DNA from: Aliirhizobium wenxiniae
GTDB lineage: Bacteria; Pseudomonadota; Alphaproteobacteria; Rhizobiales; Rhizobiaceae
DNA length: 64,000 nt
Assembly: GCF_014201355.1 (NCBI RefSeq)
Contig: NZ_JACHEG010000004.1
Coordinates: forward strand, 62,001-126,000
Direction of reading: 5' to 3'
Positions 44,807 to 56,368 of this stretch are shown piece after piece. A model generated the notes under the pieces. That model was given only the letters and a program-made list of their open reading frames with translations, did not search any database and was not told where the DNA came from. The number at the start of each line of letters is the position of its first letter. Position 1 is the first letter of the stretch. The position numbers and the translations under genes are program-made.

Positions 44807-45580
44807 TTGACCATAAGCCCTAACGACAATTCCAACTTCGCCTTGGCAAGGCTTCGCGAGTTCATCCGGAACAGCGAGGTGGCAAAGGACGGACGCCTTC
44901 CGACGGAGCGGGCCTTTGCGGAAACGCTGAATGTTGGCCGCCGGGCAGTCCGCCGTGCGCTTGAGGTTCTGGAAGCGGAAGGGCTGGTCTGGCGCCGTCA
45001 GGGAGCCGGAACCTTTTTAGGTGAAAAGCCGGATGGCTGGTCGGCACAGGTCGACGAACTGGTCGCCGGCACCGATTTCATGGAAATCATGGAAGTGCGC
45101 CTGCGCATCGAACCGCAACTCGCACAGCTTGCCGCCATGCGTGCCAAACCTTCCGAAATCGAGCGTATGCGGGCACTCGCCGAAAAGACCGGCCAGAGCA
45201 CGGATGCCGACAGCAAGGAATTGTGGGACGGCTCGCTCCATCGCCAGATCGCCCAGAGCGCCGGCAATGGACTGTTCCTGTCGATCTTCGATGTTGTCAA
45301 CCGCGTTCGCCAGGACGAGGCGTGGCAGTCCATCCGCGAACGCGCCCGGCGCACCGGAACCAATGGGCGAACCTCTTACGAACAGCACATGGCGATCGTC
45401 GATGCGATTGCCGCCCGGGATCCCGGCCGTGCGGGCGAAGCCATGCGCCAGCACCTTCTGATGCACCAGGAGCGGCTGATCCGCGCCACCTCACTTGAGT
45501 TTCTCGACGAAACCGCCGCGGCGGTATCGTCGCCCGATACGGAGGAAACCGATGGAGGCGACATCAGCGCCGCCTCGTGA
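44807..45580 (+). CDS. GntR-family regulator, FCD subfamily, TTG start
   Basis: 257 residues from TTG 44807; no in-frame ATG or GTG fits before the HTH, and an eight-codon ORF from ATG 44797 overlaps the start in another frame. The winged HTH (about 10-75) reads 'LPTERAFAETLNVGRRAVRRALEVLEAEGLVWRRQGAGTFLG', and the FCD domain (about 85-230) has 'MEVRLRIEPQLAQLAA', 'DGSLHRQIAQSAGN' and 'QHMAIVDAIAARD'. It heads the cassette D operon, 83 bases before the binding-protein gene. The C-terminal 20 residues are acidic and probably disordered. Confidence 0.9.
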   Translation: MTISPNDNSNFALARLREFIRNSEVAKDGRLPTERAFAETLNVGRRAVRRALEVLEAEGLVWRRQGAGTFLGEKPDGWSAQVDELVAGTDFMEIMEVRLRIEPQLAQLAAMRAKPSEIERMRALAEKTGQSTDADSKELWDGSLHRQIAQSAGNGLFLSIFDVVNRVRQDEAWQSIRERARRTGTNGRTSYEQHMAIVDAIAARDPGRAGEAMRQHLLMHQERLIRATSLEFLDETAAAVSSPDTEETDGGDISAAS

Positions 45581-45663
45581 TCCGCCGACTGAAGACCGCC
45601 TGGCCCGTCGGGCCGGCCAACAAGAAAAATAACGTCAAAGATAGTCAGACCAGAGGATAGAAC

Positions 45664-47172
45664 ATGAAGAGAATTACCGCTTTGAGTGCGGCGCTGCTCG
45701 CCAGTGCCTTGATGGCCATGCCGGCCATGTCGTCTGAACTACGCATCGGTCTCAACGACGACGCGGACGTGCTGGATCCTGCCCAGTCGCGTACCTTTGT
45801 CGGCCGCATCGTCTATACCGCGATGTGCGACAAGCTTGTCGATATCGATCAGGACATGAAGGTCGTGCCGCAGCTGGCGACCGAATGGGCCTGGTCCGAA
45901 GAGGGCAAGGTTCTGACGATGAAGATCCGTGATGGCGTCAAGTTCCATGATGGCGAAGTGCTCGATGCAGCGGCGGTTGTCGCCACCATCGAACGCAACA
46001 TGACCCTGCCGGAATCGCGCCGCAAGAGCGAGCTTTCCTCGGTCGCCAAGGTCGAGGCAACCGGCCCGCTGGAAGTCAAGTTCACGCTGAAATCCGCTGA
46101 CGTAACGCTGCTTGCTCAGCTTTCCGATCGCGCCGGCATGATTGTTGCGCCGAAGGCTGCCAAGGAACTCGGCGCCAATTTCGGCTCCAAGCCGGTCTGC
46201 GCCGGCCCGTTCAAGTTCGTCGAGCGTATCCAGCAGGACCGTATCGTGCTGGAAAAATTTGCCGACTATTGGGACAAGGACAAGGTTCTGGTCGACAAGG
46301 TGACCTATCTGCCGATCCCCGACACGACGGTGAAGCTCGCCAACCTGCGTTCGGGCGATCTCGACATGGCCGAGCGTATTTCCGCTTCCGACGCGGAATC
46401 GGTGAAGAGTGATGCGAACCTCACCTATGCCGACGTGATTGGTCCGGGTTACATGGCGATGTATGTCAACATCGGCAACGGCCCGCGTGCGGACAACCCG
46501 CTCGGCAAGGACAAGCGCCTGCGCCAGGCATTTTCGCTGGCGATCGACCGCGAGGCGATCGGCCAGATCGTTTTCGAAGGCACGTCCAAGGCCGGCAACC
46601 AGCCGTTCCCGCCATCGAGCCCCTGGTTCGACAAGGATATTCCGGTTCCTGCGCGCGATGTCGAAAAGGCCAAGCAGCTGATGAAGGAAGCGGGCTATGA
46701 GAAGCTCGACATCGAGCTGCAGCATGCCAACAACACCACCCAGACCCAGATGATGCAGGTCATCCAGTCCATGGTGGCGGAGGCTGGCTTCAACGTCACG
46801 CTGAAGGCGACCGAGTTCGCCACGCTTCTTTCCGAACAGACCGCTGGCAACTATCAGCTGTCGCGCTCCGATTGGTCCGGCCGTATCGATCCGGACGGCA
46901 ATATTCACCAGTTCGTCACCTGCAAGGGCGGCATCAACGACGTGAAGTATTGCAACCCGAAGGTCGACGAACTGCTCAACGCGGCTCGTGCTTCGACCGA
47001 TGATGCGGTGCGCAAGGAAAAGTATGACGCGGCCATGGCGATCCTCGATGAGGACATGCCGATCATCTATCTGGGCCACCAGCCCTATGCCTATGCCCTT
47101 TCCAAAAAGGTCAAGGGCTGGGCACCGTCGCCGGACGGCATGATCCGCCTGCTCGGCGTTAGCAAGGACTGA
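45664..47172 (+). CDS. Cassette D: ABC importer substrate-binding protein, family 5 (GsiB/DppA-like)
   Basis: 502 residues with a Sec signal 'MKRITALSAALLASALMAMPAMS'. Blocks: 'LRIGLNDDADVLDPAQSRTFVGRIVYTAMCDKLVDID', 'VKFHDGEVLDAAAVVATIERN', 'CAGPFKFVE' and 'LRQAFSLAIDREAIGQIVFEG'. The C-terminus lacks an obvious anchor. AGAGGA is upstream of the ATG; a short GGCCC/GGGCC stem (45602-45614) lies in the leader. Linked to a gamma-glutamyltransferase, it may take up glutathione or other gamma-glutamyl compounds, as GsiB does in E. coli. This is inference from context. Confidence 0.9.
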   Translation: MKRITALSAALLASALMAMPAMSSELRIGLNDDADVLDPAQSRTFVGRIVYTAMCDKLVDIDQDMKVVPQLATEWAWSEEGKVLTMKIRDGVKFHDGEVLDAAAVVATIERNMTLPESRRKSELSSVAKVEATGPLEVKFTLKSADVTLLAQLSDRAGMIVAPKAAKELGANFGSKPVCAGPFKFVERIQQDRIVLEKFADYWDKDKVLVDKVTYLPIPDTTVKLANLRSGDLDMAERISASDAESVKSDANLTYADVIGPGYMAMYVNIGNGPRADNPLGKDKRLRQAFSLAIDREAIGQIVFEGTSKAGNQPFPPSSPWFDKDIPVPARDVEKAKQLMKEAGYEKLDIELQHANNTTQTQMMQVIQSMVAEAGFNVTLKATEFATLLSEQTAGNYQLSRSDWSGRIDPDGNIHQFVTCKGGINDVKYCNPKVDELLNAARASTDDAVRKEKYDAAMAILDEDMPIIYLGHQPYAYALSKKVKGWAPSPDGMIRLLGVSKD

Positions 47173-47192
47173 TCGCCGATTTCAGAAAGGTA

Positions 47193-47219
47193 GCCGCGCG
47201 GGGAAAATCCCCGTGCGGC
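47193..47219 (+). other. Intercistronic stem-loop after the cassette D binding-protein gene
   Basis: GCCGCGCGGGG (47193-47203) pairs with CCCCGTGCGGC (47209-47219) over an AAAAT loop, with one G-U pair, between the binding-protein and DppB genes. No U-tract follows. Confidence 0.65.
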
Positions 47220-47266
47220 GCTCAGACTGACCAATACCGAGACCTGGCCTGAACGAGGGCGATGCC

Positions 47267-48214
47267 ATGCCTGTTTACATCGGCAAGCGACTGCTGGTCG
47301 CGATCCCGACGCTGCTGATCATTTCGATCTTCGTCTTTTCACTGCAGAAGCTTTTGCCCGGCGATCCGGTTCTCGCCATGGCCGGTGAAGAGCGCGATCC
47401 GGCAACGATCGAATTCCTGCGCGAGAAATATCGTCTCAACGATCCGATGCCGATCCAGTACCTCAACTGGCTGGGTGGCGTCGTGACGGGCGATTTCGGC
47501 ATTTCGCTCAGAACCAACCAGCCGGTGCTGGAACTGATCGGGCAGAAACTGCCGGTCACCATCCAGCTTGCCGTCATGGCGATGTTCTTCGCGATGATCA
47601 TCGGCATCCCGATCGGCATTCTGGCTGCGGTGAAGAAGAATACCTGGATCGACTACACCGCCAATATCGTGGCGCTTTCCGGCCTCTCCATCCCGAATTT
47701 CTGGCTCGGCATCATGCTGATCCTGCTTGTCTCGGTGCAGCTCGGATGGCTTCCGGCCTCCGGTTATGAATCGATCTTCGTCGATCCGGTCCGGTCCATC
47801 CAGACGATGATCATGCCCGCCTTCGTGCTCGGCAATGCGCTGGCCGCGACGCTGATGCGCCATACCCGCTCAGCCATGGTCGCGGTTTTAAGCTCCGACT
47901 ACATCCGCACCGCCCGCGCAAAGGGGCTGTCGCCACGCGAGATCATCCTGTCGCACAGTTTCCGCAATGCCCTTCTGCCGGTCATCACGCTTCTGGCGCT
48001 GCTCTTCGGTGAGCTGCTTGCCGGTGCCGTGTTGACCGAACAGATCTTCACCATTCCGGGCTTCGGCAAGATGACCGTCGATGCCGTGTTCACCCGCGAT
48101 TATGCCGTCGTCCAGGGCATCGTGCTCTGCACTGCCGTCGGCTTCATCCTGATGAACCTTCTCGCCGACATTGCCTATGTCCTGCTCAATCCGCGCCTCA
48201 GGGCGACTATCTGA
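47267..48214 (+). CDS. Cassette D: ABC importer permease, DppB/GsiC type
   Basis: 315 residues: 'MPVYIGKRLLVAIPTLLIISIFVFSLQKLLPGDPV' at the start, 'YRLNDPMPIQYLNWLGGVVTGDFGISLRTNQPV', the EAA loop 'YIRTARAKGLSPREIILSHSFRNALLPVI', and 'VLLNPRLRATI' at the end. It begins 94 bases after the binding-protein stop, past the hairpin, and 10 bases before the DppC-type gene. Inner-membrane channel subunit. Confidence 0.93.
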   Translation: MPVYIGKRLLVAIPTLLIISIFVFSLQKLLPGDPVLAMAGEERDPATIEFLREKYRLNDPMPIQYLNWLGGVVTGDFGISLRTNQPVLELIGQKLPVTIQLAVMAMFFAMIIGIPIGILAAVKKNTWIDYTANIVALSGLSIPNFWLGIMLILLVSVQLGWLPASGYESIFVDPVRSIQTMIMPAFVLGNALAATLMRHTRSAMVAVLSSDYIRTARAKGLSPREIILSHSFRNALLPVITLLALLFGELLAGAVLTEQIFTIPGFGKMTVDAVFTRDYAVVQGIVLCTAVGFILMNLLADIAYVLLNPRLRATI

Positions 48215-48224
48215 GGACGACGAT

Positions 48225-49097
48225 ATGACCGCCATCAATTCGACCATTCCCGTTCCGGCCAAGCGACAGCAGAGCCGCGCCTGGAAGAAGATGAAGCGCA
48301 ACAGGTCGGCGCTTGCCGGCCTGATCATCGTGCTGTTCTTTGCCATTCTCGCCGTTACGGCTCCGATCCTGCCGATTGCCGATCCGATCGCCACAAGCTG
48401 GGGGGCGATCCGCAAGGCACCGTCGGCCGCCCATTGGCTCGGCACAGACGATCTCGGCCGCGACATCCTCTCGCGGATGATCTATGGCGCGCAGGCCTCG
48501 CTGATGGCCGGCGTCGTCTCGGTTCTGATCGCCGTGGTGATCGGCGTGCCCTTTGGCCTGATCGCCGGTTATTTCGGTGGCTGGGTCGACATGGTGATTT
48601 CACGCGTCACCGAGGCTCTGCTCGCCATGCCCTTCCTGATTATGGCGATCGCGCTTGCCGCCTTTCTCGGCCCTAGCTTGACCAATGCGATGATCGCCAT
48701 CGGTCTTTCGGCCATGCCGATCTTCGTGCGGTTGACCCGCGGCCAGGTGCTTGCGGTCAAGACGGAGGACTATGTCGAGGGCGCCCGTTCGATAGGCCTG
48801 AACCATTTCGACATCATGACCCGCTACATCCTGCCCAATGTCTTTGCGCCGATCATCGTCCAGGCGACCCTGACGGTGGCGACCGCGATCATTGCGGAAG
48901 CGAGCCTTTCCTTCCTCGGACTGGGCCAGCAGGCACCAGCGCCGAGCTGGGGTTCGATGCTCAATACCGCCAAGAACTTTCTGAGCCAGGCACCGTGGAT
49001 GACCATGTGGCCCGGTATCGCAATCTTCCTCGTCGTCATCGGGTTCAATCTGCTTGGCGACGGCCTGCGCGACGCACTCGATCCTCGTGAAGCCTAA
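48225..49097 (+). CDS. Cassette D: ABC importer permease, DppC/GsiD type
   Basis: 290 residues from ATG 48225 ('MTAINSTIPVPAK'), with GAGGAC upstream; an in-frame ATG at 48171 is inside the DppB gene. Blocks: 'HWLGTDDLGRDILSRMIYGAQ', 'RVTEALLAMPFLIMAIALAAFLGPS', the EAA loop 'YVEGARSIGLNHFDIMTRYILPNVFAPIIV' and 'IGFNLLGDGLRDALDPRE'. The gamma-glutamyltransferase gene follows after 39 bases. Confidence 0.93.
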   Translation: MTAINSTIPVPAKRQQSRAWKKMKRNRSALAGLIIVLFFAILAVTAPILPIADPIATSWGAIRKAPSAAHWLGTDDLGRDILSRMIYGAQASLMAGVVSVLIAVVIGVPFGLIAGYFGGWVDMVISRVTEALLAMPFLIMAIALAAFLGPSLTNAMIAIGLSAMPIFVRLTRGQVLAVKTEDYVEGARSIGLNHFDIMTRYILPNVFAPIIVQATLTVATAIIAEASLSFLGLGQQAPAPSWGSMLNTAKNFLSQAPWMTMWPGIAIFLVVIGFNLLGDGLRDALDPREA

Positions 49098-49136
49098 GAC
49101 TGGGCGAAGCCTGAAATCTCATAGGGAATTCCAAGA

Positions 49137-50921
49137 ATGTCCGATTTTACCACTCGCCCCGAAATCCTCGGCACCTTCGGCGTCGTCACCTCGACGCATT
49201 GGATCGCGTCCGCCGTCGGCATGGCCATCCTCGAAAAGGGCGGCAATGCCTTTGACGCGGCGGTCGCCACCGGCTTCGTTCTGCAGATCGTCGAGCCGCA
49301 TCTTTGCGGTCCGGGCGGCGACATGCCGGCCGTCTTTTATTCCAAGAAGACCGACAAGGTGGAAGTCATCTGCGCGCAAGGACCGGCACCGGCGGATGCC
49401 ACGATCGAGCATTATACGTCCGAGGGCCTGAAACTGATCCCCGGCGACGGGTTGCTCGCCACCGTTATCCCCGGCGCCTTCGATGGCTGGATGCTGATGC
49501 TGCGCGACTACGGCACGATGAGCGTCCGCGAAGTGCTGGAGCCGGCGATCTACTATGCCGAATACGGCCACCCGACGCTGCCGCGCGTATCGAACACGAT
49601 CAAGGGTCTCGCCGAATTCTTCAAAAAGGAATGGCCGACCTCCTACGAGACCTGGCTGCCGGGTGGTTCTGCACCCGAAGCGCATGCCAATTTCAGGAAC
49701 CCGGTTCTTGCCGAGACCTACAAGCGCATCATCACCGAAGCGGAAGCCAGGACTGGTCGCGAAAATCAGGTTGAGGCGGCGCGTGACGCCTTCTATCGCG
49801 GCTTCGTTGCGGAAACGATCGATACCTACCTCAAGACCGCCGAAGTCATGGATGCGAGTGGCTCCAAGCACAAGGGTGTCTTGACCGCTGAGGACATGGC
49901 GAACTGGAGCGCCACCGTCGAAGCGCCGCAGACGCTGGATTATCAGGACTGGACGATCGCCAAGACGCCGGCCTGGGGGCAGGGGCCTGTACTTCTTCAG
50001 TCGCTCGCATTGCTGAAGGGTTTCGACCTTGCCGCCATGGACCCGTCCGGCCCGGATTTCGTCCACACGATCGTCGAGGCGATGAAGCTCGCTTATGCCG
50101 ACCGCGAGGTCTATTACGGCGACCCGGAATTCGGCCAGATCCCGACCGAATATCTCCTGTCGGAAGGCTATAATGCTGAGCGCCGCAAGCTGATCGGATC
50201 GACGGCCTCGCTCGAGCTTCGCCCCGGCACGGTGCCGGGCTACGAGCGCCAGGTCGACGCGACGATGGCGATGCTGGCAGAGATGAGTGGCACGGGTACG
50301 GTCTATGAACCGACCATGTCTCACCTGACCGAAAAGCGCGGCGATACCGTCCATATCGACGTCATCGACCGCTGGGGCAATATGGTTTCGACCACCCCAT
50401 CAGGCGGCTGGCTGCAGTCCTCGCCGATCGTGCCGGGTCTCGGTTTTGCGCTCAATTCCCGCGCACAGATGTTTTGGTTGAAGGACGGCCTGCCGACCTC
50501 GCTTGCACCGGGCAAGCGTCCGCGCACGACGCTCACGCCCTCGCTGGCACTGCATCAGGGCAAGCCCTCGATGGTCTTCGGCACGCCGGGCGGCGATCAG
50601 CAGGACCAGTGGCAGCTGCCGTTTTTCCTGCGTTACGCCCATCACGGCAAGAATTTGCAGGCGGCGATCGACATGCCGCTGTTCCACACCTCGCATTTTC
50701 CGGGGTCCTTCTATCCGCGCACCAGCTCGCCGGGCGAAATCATGGTCGAAAGCACGATCGGCGAGGCAACGCTCGAAGAGCTTCGCCGCCGGGGTCACAA
50801 GGTGAAGGTCGCAGAGGCCTGGTCGGTAGGTCGTCTGACGGCTGCCCGTCGTGATGCCGATGGCCTGCTGCGTGCCGCTGCAACCCCGCGCCTGATGCAG
50901 GCCTATGCGATAGGACGATGA
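49137..50921 (+). CDS. Gamma-glutamyltransferase-family Ntn hydrolase, cytoplasmic
   Basis: 594 residues, no signal peptide. The family blocks are '[45 protein letters not shown]', '[16 protein letters not shown]', '[24 protein letters not shown]', and the self-cleavage site '[18 protein letters not shown]', where Thr404 is the expected nucleophile. '[12 protein letters not shown]' near the end matches the family's oxyanion GG block. The precursor should split into a large and a small subunit. Placed between the permease and ATPase genes, and without a signal peptide, it would act on imported gamma-glutamyl compounds in the cytoplasm, unlike periplasmic E. coli Ggt. Confidence 0.9.
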   Translation: MSDFTTRPEILGTFGVVTSTHWIASAVGMAILEKGGNAFDAAVATGFVLQIVEPHLCGPGGDMPAVFYSKKTDKVEVICAQGPAPADATIEHYTSEGLKLIPGDGLLATVIPGAFDGWMLMLRDYGTMSVREVLEPAIYYAEYGHPTLPRVSNTIKGLAEFFKKEWPTSYETWLPGGSAPEAHANFRNPVLAETYKRIITEAEARTGRENQVEAARDAFYRGFVAETIDTYLKTAEVMDASGSKHKGVLTAEDMANWSATVEAPQTLDYQDWTIAKTPAWGQGPVLLQSLALLKGFDLAAMDPSGPDFVHTIVEAMKLAYADREVYYGDPEFGQIPTEYLLSEGYNAERRKLIGSTASLELRPGTVPGYERQVDATMAMLAEMSGTGTVYEPTMSHLTEKRGDTVHIDVIDRWGNMVSTTPSGGWLQSSPIVPGLGFALNSRAQMFWLKDGLPTSLAPGKRPRTTLTPSLALHQGKPSMVFGTPGGDQQDQWQLPFFLRYAHHGKNLQAAIDMPLFHTSHFPGSFYPRTSSPGEIMVESTIGEATLEELRRRGHKVKVAEAWSVGRLTAARRDADGLLRAAATPRLMQAYAIGR

Positions 50922-50925
50922 CACC

Positions 50926-52734
<1,809 letters not shown>

Positions 52735-52767
52735 CTAGACGACCTGATAATGCTGCTGCATTGGCAT

Positions 52768-52799
52768 CAGGAGGCCGGTCAGGCCTCCTGCTTGTTTTG
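52768..52799 (+). terminator. Rho-independent terminator between converging cassette D and E operons
   Basis: CAGGAGGCC (52768-52776) pairs perfectly with GGCCTCCTG (52782-52790), followed on the + strand by CTTGTTTTG. It serves the cassette D operon; on the minus strand it lies just after the M14 stop without a clear U-tract. Confidence 0.8.
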
Positions 52800-54533
52800 T
52801 CAGACAGAAGCCTTCGATTGCAGCATCTGCCAGGAATCATACGCGGAAATCACCGTTTCCATCTGCGCTGTGTGGCCGGTGATGAAATCGTCGCCGTAGA
52901 TCGTTTCATCCGGATATTCGGTGATCAGCGTCAAAGGCACGGTGTGGCGGTCGTCGATCGAGGACAGGCAGGGGAAACCGTTGATGATGCGGAAGCCGGT
53001 CTCGCCGGCATGGGTTTCGTAAAGCGCGATCTGGCGGTTGTTATAGTCCAGAATGCCCGGAATAGAGCCAAGGTGGCGGGTGACGTGGTCGAGCATGGCT
53101 TCGGCCTGCTCGGTCCAGCCGGCATGGTGGCGCATGACTAGGAAAAAGCCTTTTGGCAGCGTCCACATGGCGAAATTGCGCGGCACGTAACCGGAAAGCG
53201 GGCGCGTCCATTCATGTGACGGGTAGCCGTGCAGGTTCACATGCAGCTTTGCGCCGCTGATCTCCTGCGCCGCGAACCGGATGGCCTTTTCGTTCAGGTG
53301 CTCGCCGGAATTTTCGCGCGTACGATATTCGAGGTCGTCACCCAGAGCGGTGTAACGGGCGGCGTGGTGCATGTGGCGTGGATTGTCGACGCGCAGGCGC
53401 TGGTGCAGTGCATAACCATCGGGGTTTTCCAGAGGCGAAATGGTGAAATGCGCATTGGCGCGTTCTTTCAGCGTACGGGCCGCACGAATGGCGCCGACGA
53501 TGCCGGTCGTCTCGTTGGAGTGCTGGCCGCCGCTGATCATCACGGCGGCGTCGCTGCCCTTGACGTAGCGTGCGGAAAGAACGCGGCCGGAGCGGGAATT
53601 GGCGGAAAACTCTTCGCCGCCGATTTCCGCCAGCAGCTTTGCCATTTGGCTGGCTGCCGGTGGTTCGGTCGCAGTATCGATTGCCTGTTCCTTGCCATCG
53701 AGGAAACCGGTCGTCAGCGGACGGGTTTCGACGCGAATGCTGATTTCGCCAGTGCTTTTGACGATCTCGGGTACGATCTGGCCCGGCTTCAGGCCACGGT
53801 CGCCGAGCGGACGGCCGGACTTCTTCTGGAAAAATTCGAGCAGCGAGAAGTAAAAATCTTCGTGCAGCGCTTCGCGCAGGCTCACCACCTCATCGCCGAC
53901 CGGCAGTTCCATGTCTTCAGCCGGATGCGAAACGCGGATGTTCAGCTCTTCGAAATAGGGTTCTGTCGAACCCCAGTCATAACCGGCCACAGCGTCGATC
54001 GCGCCATGGAACAGGTGCTCGTAATCCGTCTCCAGAAGCTTGCCCGTCGCATCGCCTTCTGCGCGATACCAGCCGGTTGGCGAGACATTGGTTTCACCAA
54101 CAACATCTTCATGCACGCGGTTCGGCACGAGCACTTTCAGCGTTTCGGTCTGGCCGTTGCGGGTCAGCGTTACATCATAAAAGAATTCGCCGTCCTCGCG
54201 GGCGATGAAGTCGATCTTTGCGTCACCGACAAGCGATGCCAGCGGGTAGGCTTCGAGGCGAAAACGGTTGGCCGGGGCATTGGAATGCACCGGATAACGC
54301 ACTTGGATGGCGGTGACGCCGGCAAGGTCGATTTCTTCAAGGAAGGTGAAGAGAAGCGGCTTGTAGGCGCTGCGGATGCGGGCGGTGATGCCCTTGTCCT
54401 TCAGCGCCTGTTCGGCTTCGCGGCGGCTTTTCGTGTCGTCGAATGTCCAGGCTTCGAATGACAGGTCCGGCTTGGCTCCCATGACCAGAGTTTCAAGAGT
54501 ACGCTCGATTGAAGTCTCGAAGATCGTGGTCAT
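52800..54533 (-). CDS. M14-family zinc carboxypeptidase-like protein with long N-terminal region
   Basis: 577 residues. The catalytic domain starts only near residue 320: 'SGGQHSNET' gives the zinc ligands His338 and Glu341, 'VNLHGYP' gives His435, and 'LITEYPDE' near 537-544 holds the expected catalytic Glu (539 or 543). The first ~320 residues have no recognised domain; they include 'PVHSNAPANRFRLEAYPL' and a beta-rich stretch. No signal peptide, so cytoplasmic. It is the last gene of the cassette E operon, 30 bases after the DppC gene. It probably trims peptides or cleaves an amide on the imported solute. Confidence 0.85.
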   Translation of the reverse strand: MTTIFETSIERTLETLVMGAKPDLSFEAWTFDDTKSRREAEQALKDKGITARIRSAYKPLLFTFLEEIDLAGVTAIQVRYPVHSNAPANRFRLEAYPLASLVGDAKIDFIAREDGEFFYDVTLTRNGQTETLKVLVPNRVHEDVVGETNVSPTGWYRAEGDATGKLLETDYEHLFHGAIDAVAGYDWGSTEPYFEELNIRVSHPAEDMELPVGDEVVSLREALHEDFYFSLLEFFQKKSGRPLGDRGLKPGQIVPEIVKSTGEISIRVETRPLTTGFLDGKEQAIDTATEPPAASQMAKLLAEIGGEEFSANSRSGRVLSARYVKGSDAAVMISGGQHSNETTGIVGAIRAARTLKERANAHFTISPLENPDGYALHQRLRVDNPRHMHHAARYTALGDDLEYRTRENSGEHLNEKAIRFAAQEISGAKLHVNLHGYPSHEWTRPLSGYVPRNFAMWTLPKGFFLVMRHHAGWTEQAEAMLDHVTRHLGSIPGILDYNNRQIALYETHAGETGFRIINGFPCLSSIDDRHTVPLTLITEYPDETIYGDDFITGHTAQMETVISAYDSWQMLQSKASV

Positions 54534-54563
54534 GGTGTCATGCCTTGCTATGTATCGAAAAGT

Positions 54564-55412
54564 TTATCTGGAGGTGCGGCCGGTCGGGTCGAGGCTGTCG
54601 CGCAGCCAGTCGCCGAGCAGGTTGAGGCCGAGCACGGTCAAGAGGATGGCGAGACCCGGGAAGACGCTGACCCACCATGCGGTCTGCAGATAGGTGCGGC
54701 CGTCGGCCAGCATGCCGCCCCAGCTCGGGATGGTCGGATCGACGCCGAGGCCGAGGAAGGTCAGGCTGCTTTCCAGCAGGATATTGTTGGCGACATTGAG
54801 CGTCATCAACACGATTACCGGGCCGATCAGGTTCGGCAGCAGGTGCTGGAAGATGATGCGCCAGTCCTTCACACCGATCGCACGCGCCGAGAGGATGAAT
54901 TCGCGCTCACGCAACGTCAGGACGGAGCCGCGCACGAGGCGGGCATATTGCACCCATTGCGACACGATCAGCAGAATGATCGTGTTGGTGAGGCTACCGC
55001 CGACGATGGCGATGAAGGTGATAGCCAGCAGGATGAACGGCATGGCGAGCTGCAGGTCGGCAAAGCGCATGACCAGCATATCCCAGAAGCCACGGTAATA
55101 ACCGGCGATCAGGCCGACCACCACACCGAAGATGACGGCGCCGATGACCGAGGTGAAACCGACCAGAAGCGAAATTTTGCCGCCGGCAACGACACGGGCC
55201 AGCACGTCACGCCCAAGCGGATCGGTGCCGAACGGATGCGCGGCTGAAGCAAACGGCTTTGCCAGACGCGCCATCAGGTCGATCTTGTCTGCACCGCCGG
55301 GAAACAAGACGTCGGAGAACAGGACGGCAAGGCAGATGATGACAGTCAGCGAAATGCCGAGAATGAATTCCAGGTTCGCGAAGCGCGACAGGCGGGAGGT
55401 TTTGGAAGCCAT
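54564..55412 (-). CDS. Cassette E: ABC importer permease, DppC type
   Basis: 282 residues: 'HPFGTDPLGRDVLARVVAGGK', 'MRFADLQLAMPFILLAITFIAIVG', the EAA loop 'FILSARAIGVKDWRIIFQHLLPNLIGPVIV' and 'LGLNLLGDWLRDSLDPT' at the end. It lies six bases after the DppB gene. The 'FADLQLAMPF' block resembles the branch that also holds cassettes B and D. Confidence 0.93.
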   Translation of the reverse strand: MASKTSRLSRFANLEFILGISLTVIICLAVLFSDVLFPGGADKIDLMARLAKPFASAAHPFGTDPLGRDVLARVVAGGKISLLVGFTSVIGAVIFGVVVGLIAGYYRGFWDMLVMRFADLQLAMPFILLAITFIAIVGGSLTNTIILLIVSQWVQYARLVRGSVLTLREREFILSARAIGVKDWRIIFQHLLPNLIGPVIVLMTLNVANNILLESSLTFLGLGVDPTIPSWGGMLADGRTYLQTAWWVSVFPGLAILLTVLGLNLLGDWLRDSLDPTGRTSR

Positions 55413-55418
55413 GGTCGG

Positions 55419-56342
55419 TTACTCCGTCCGGATGCGCGGGTCGACGAGGCCATAGGCGATGTCGACCAGAAGGTTGATGCCGACGATCATCAGCGAAAGT
55501 ACGGTGATGACGGCCTGAAGCACCGGGAAGTCGCGAGCGCCGACGGCGTCGAAGGCAAGCGTACCCATGCCCGGCCAGTTGAAGACGCGCTCGATGACGA
55601 CGATGCCGCCGAGCAGGCCGCCGAACTGCAGGCCAAAATAGGTGATCAGCGGAATGGCGCAGTTGCGCAGCGCGTGCTTGTAGAGAACCTTGTTTTCGGA
55701 AAGCCCCTTGGCGCGGGCGACCATGATGTACTGTGATTGCAGGGTTTCCAGCATCGAGGTGCGCACGAGGCGGACATTGGTCGCGGTCAGGATGACACCC
55801 ATGGTGACGGCCGGCATGACATAGCTTGCCCAGCCCGACATGCCGCTTGGCGGCAGCCAGCCGAGCGTGATGGCAAACAGCAGGACGAGCATGGTTGCCA
55901 GCCAGAAATTCGGGAAGGAGAGGCCGATCAGCGAGAAGATACGGATCGCCTGGTCGGCAGCCTTGCCACGCGAGGTGGCGGCCTTGATGCCGAGCGGGAT
56001 CGACAGCGCGATCGACACGAACATCGAGATGAAGGCGAGAAGCAGCGTTGCCGGCAAGGCATGGCCGATCAGCAGCGAGACCGATGTGCCGCCGGAAAAG
56101 CTGCGGCCGAAATCGAGCGTGACCAGCCCCTTGAGAAAGTTGAGATATTGCACGAAGAACGGCTGGTCGGTTCCGAGCGCTGCACGAATGCGCGCAAGGT
56201 CGTCCTCCGTCATGCTGCCGCCGCCCTGAAACATCGTCACTGCCGGATCACCGGTCAGGCGAATGGCGAAAGAGACGACGAGTGTGATGGCGATAACGAC
56301 GAAGATCGCCTGTAGCAGTCGCTTGATGAGGAAACCGGCCAA
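55419..56342 (-). CDS. Cassette E: ABC importer permease, DppB type
   Basis: 307 residues: 'MAGFLIKRLLQAIFVVIAITLVVSFAIRLTGDPAV', 'LGTDQPFFVQYLNFLKGLVTLDFGRSFSGGTSV', the EAA loop 'YIMVARAKGLSENKVLYKHALRNCAIPLI' and 'GLVDPRIRTE'. It follows the binding-protein gene after a 78-base gap that contains a strong hairpin. Inner-membrane subunit. Confidence 0.93.
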   Translation of the reverse strand: MAGFLIKRLLQAIFVVIAITLVVSFAIRLTGDPAVTMFQGGGSMTEDDLARIRAALGTDQPFFVQYLNFLKGLVTLDFGRSFSGGTSVSLLIGHALPATLLLAFISMFVSIALSIPLGIKAATSRGKAADQAIRIFSLIGLSFPNFWLATMLVLLFAITLGWLPPSGMSGWASYVMPAVTMGVILTATNVRLVRTSMLETLQSQYIMVARAKGLSENKVLYKHALRNCAIPLITYFGLQFGGLLGGIVVIERVFNWPGMGTLAFDAVGARDFPVLQAVITVLSLMIVGINLLVDIAYGLVDPRIRTE

Positions 56343-56368
56343 GTTCTAGTTCCTAAAAGAGAAGTCCA

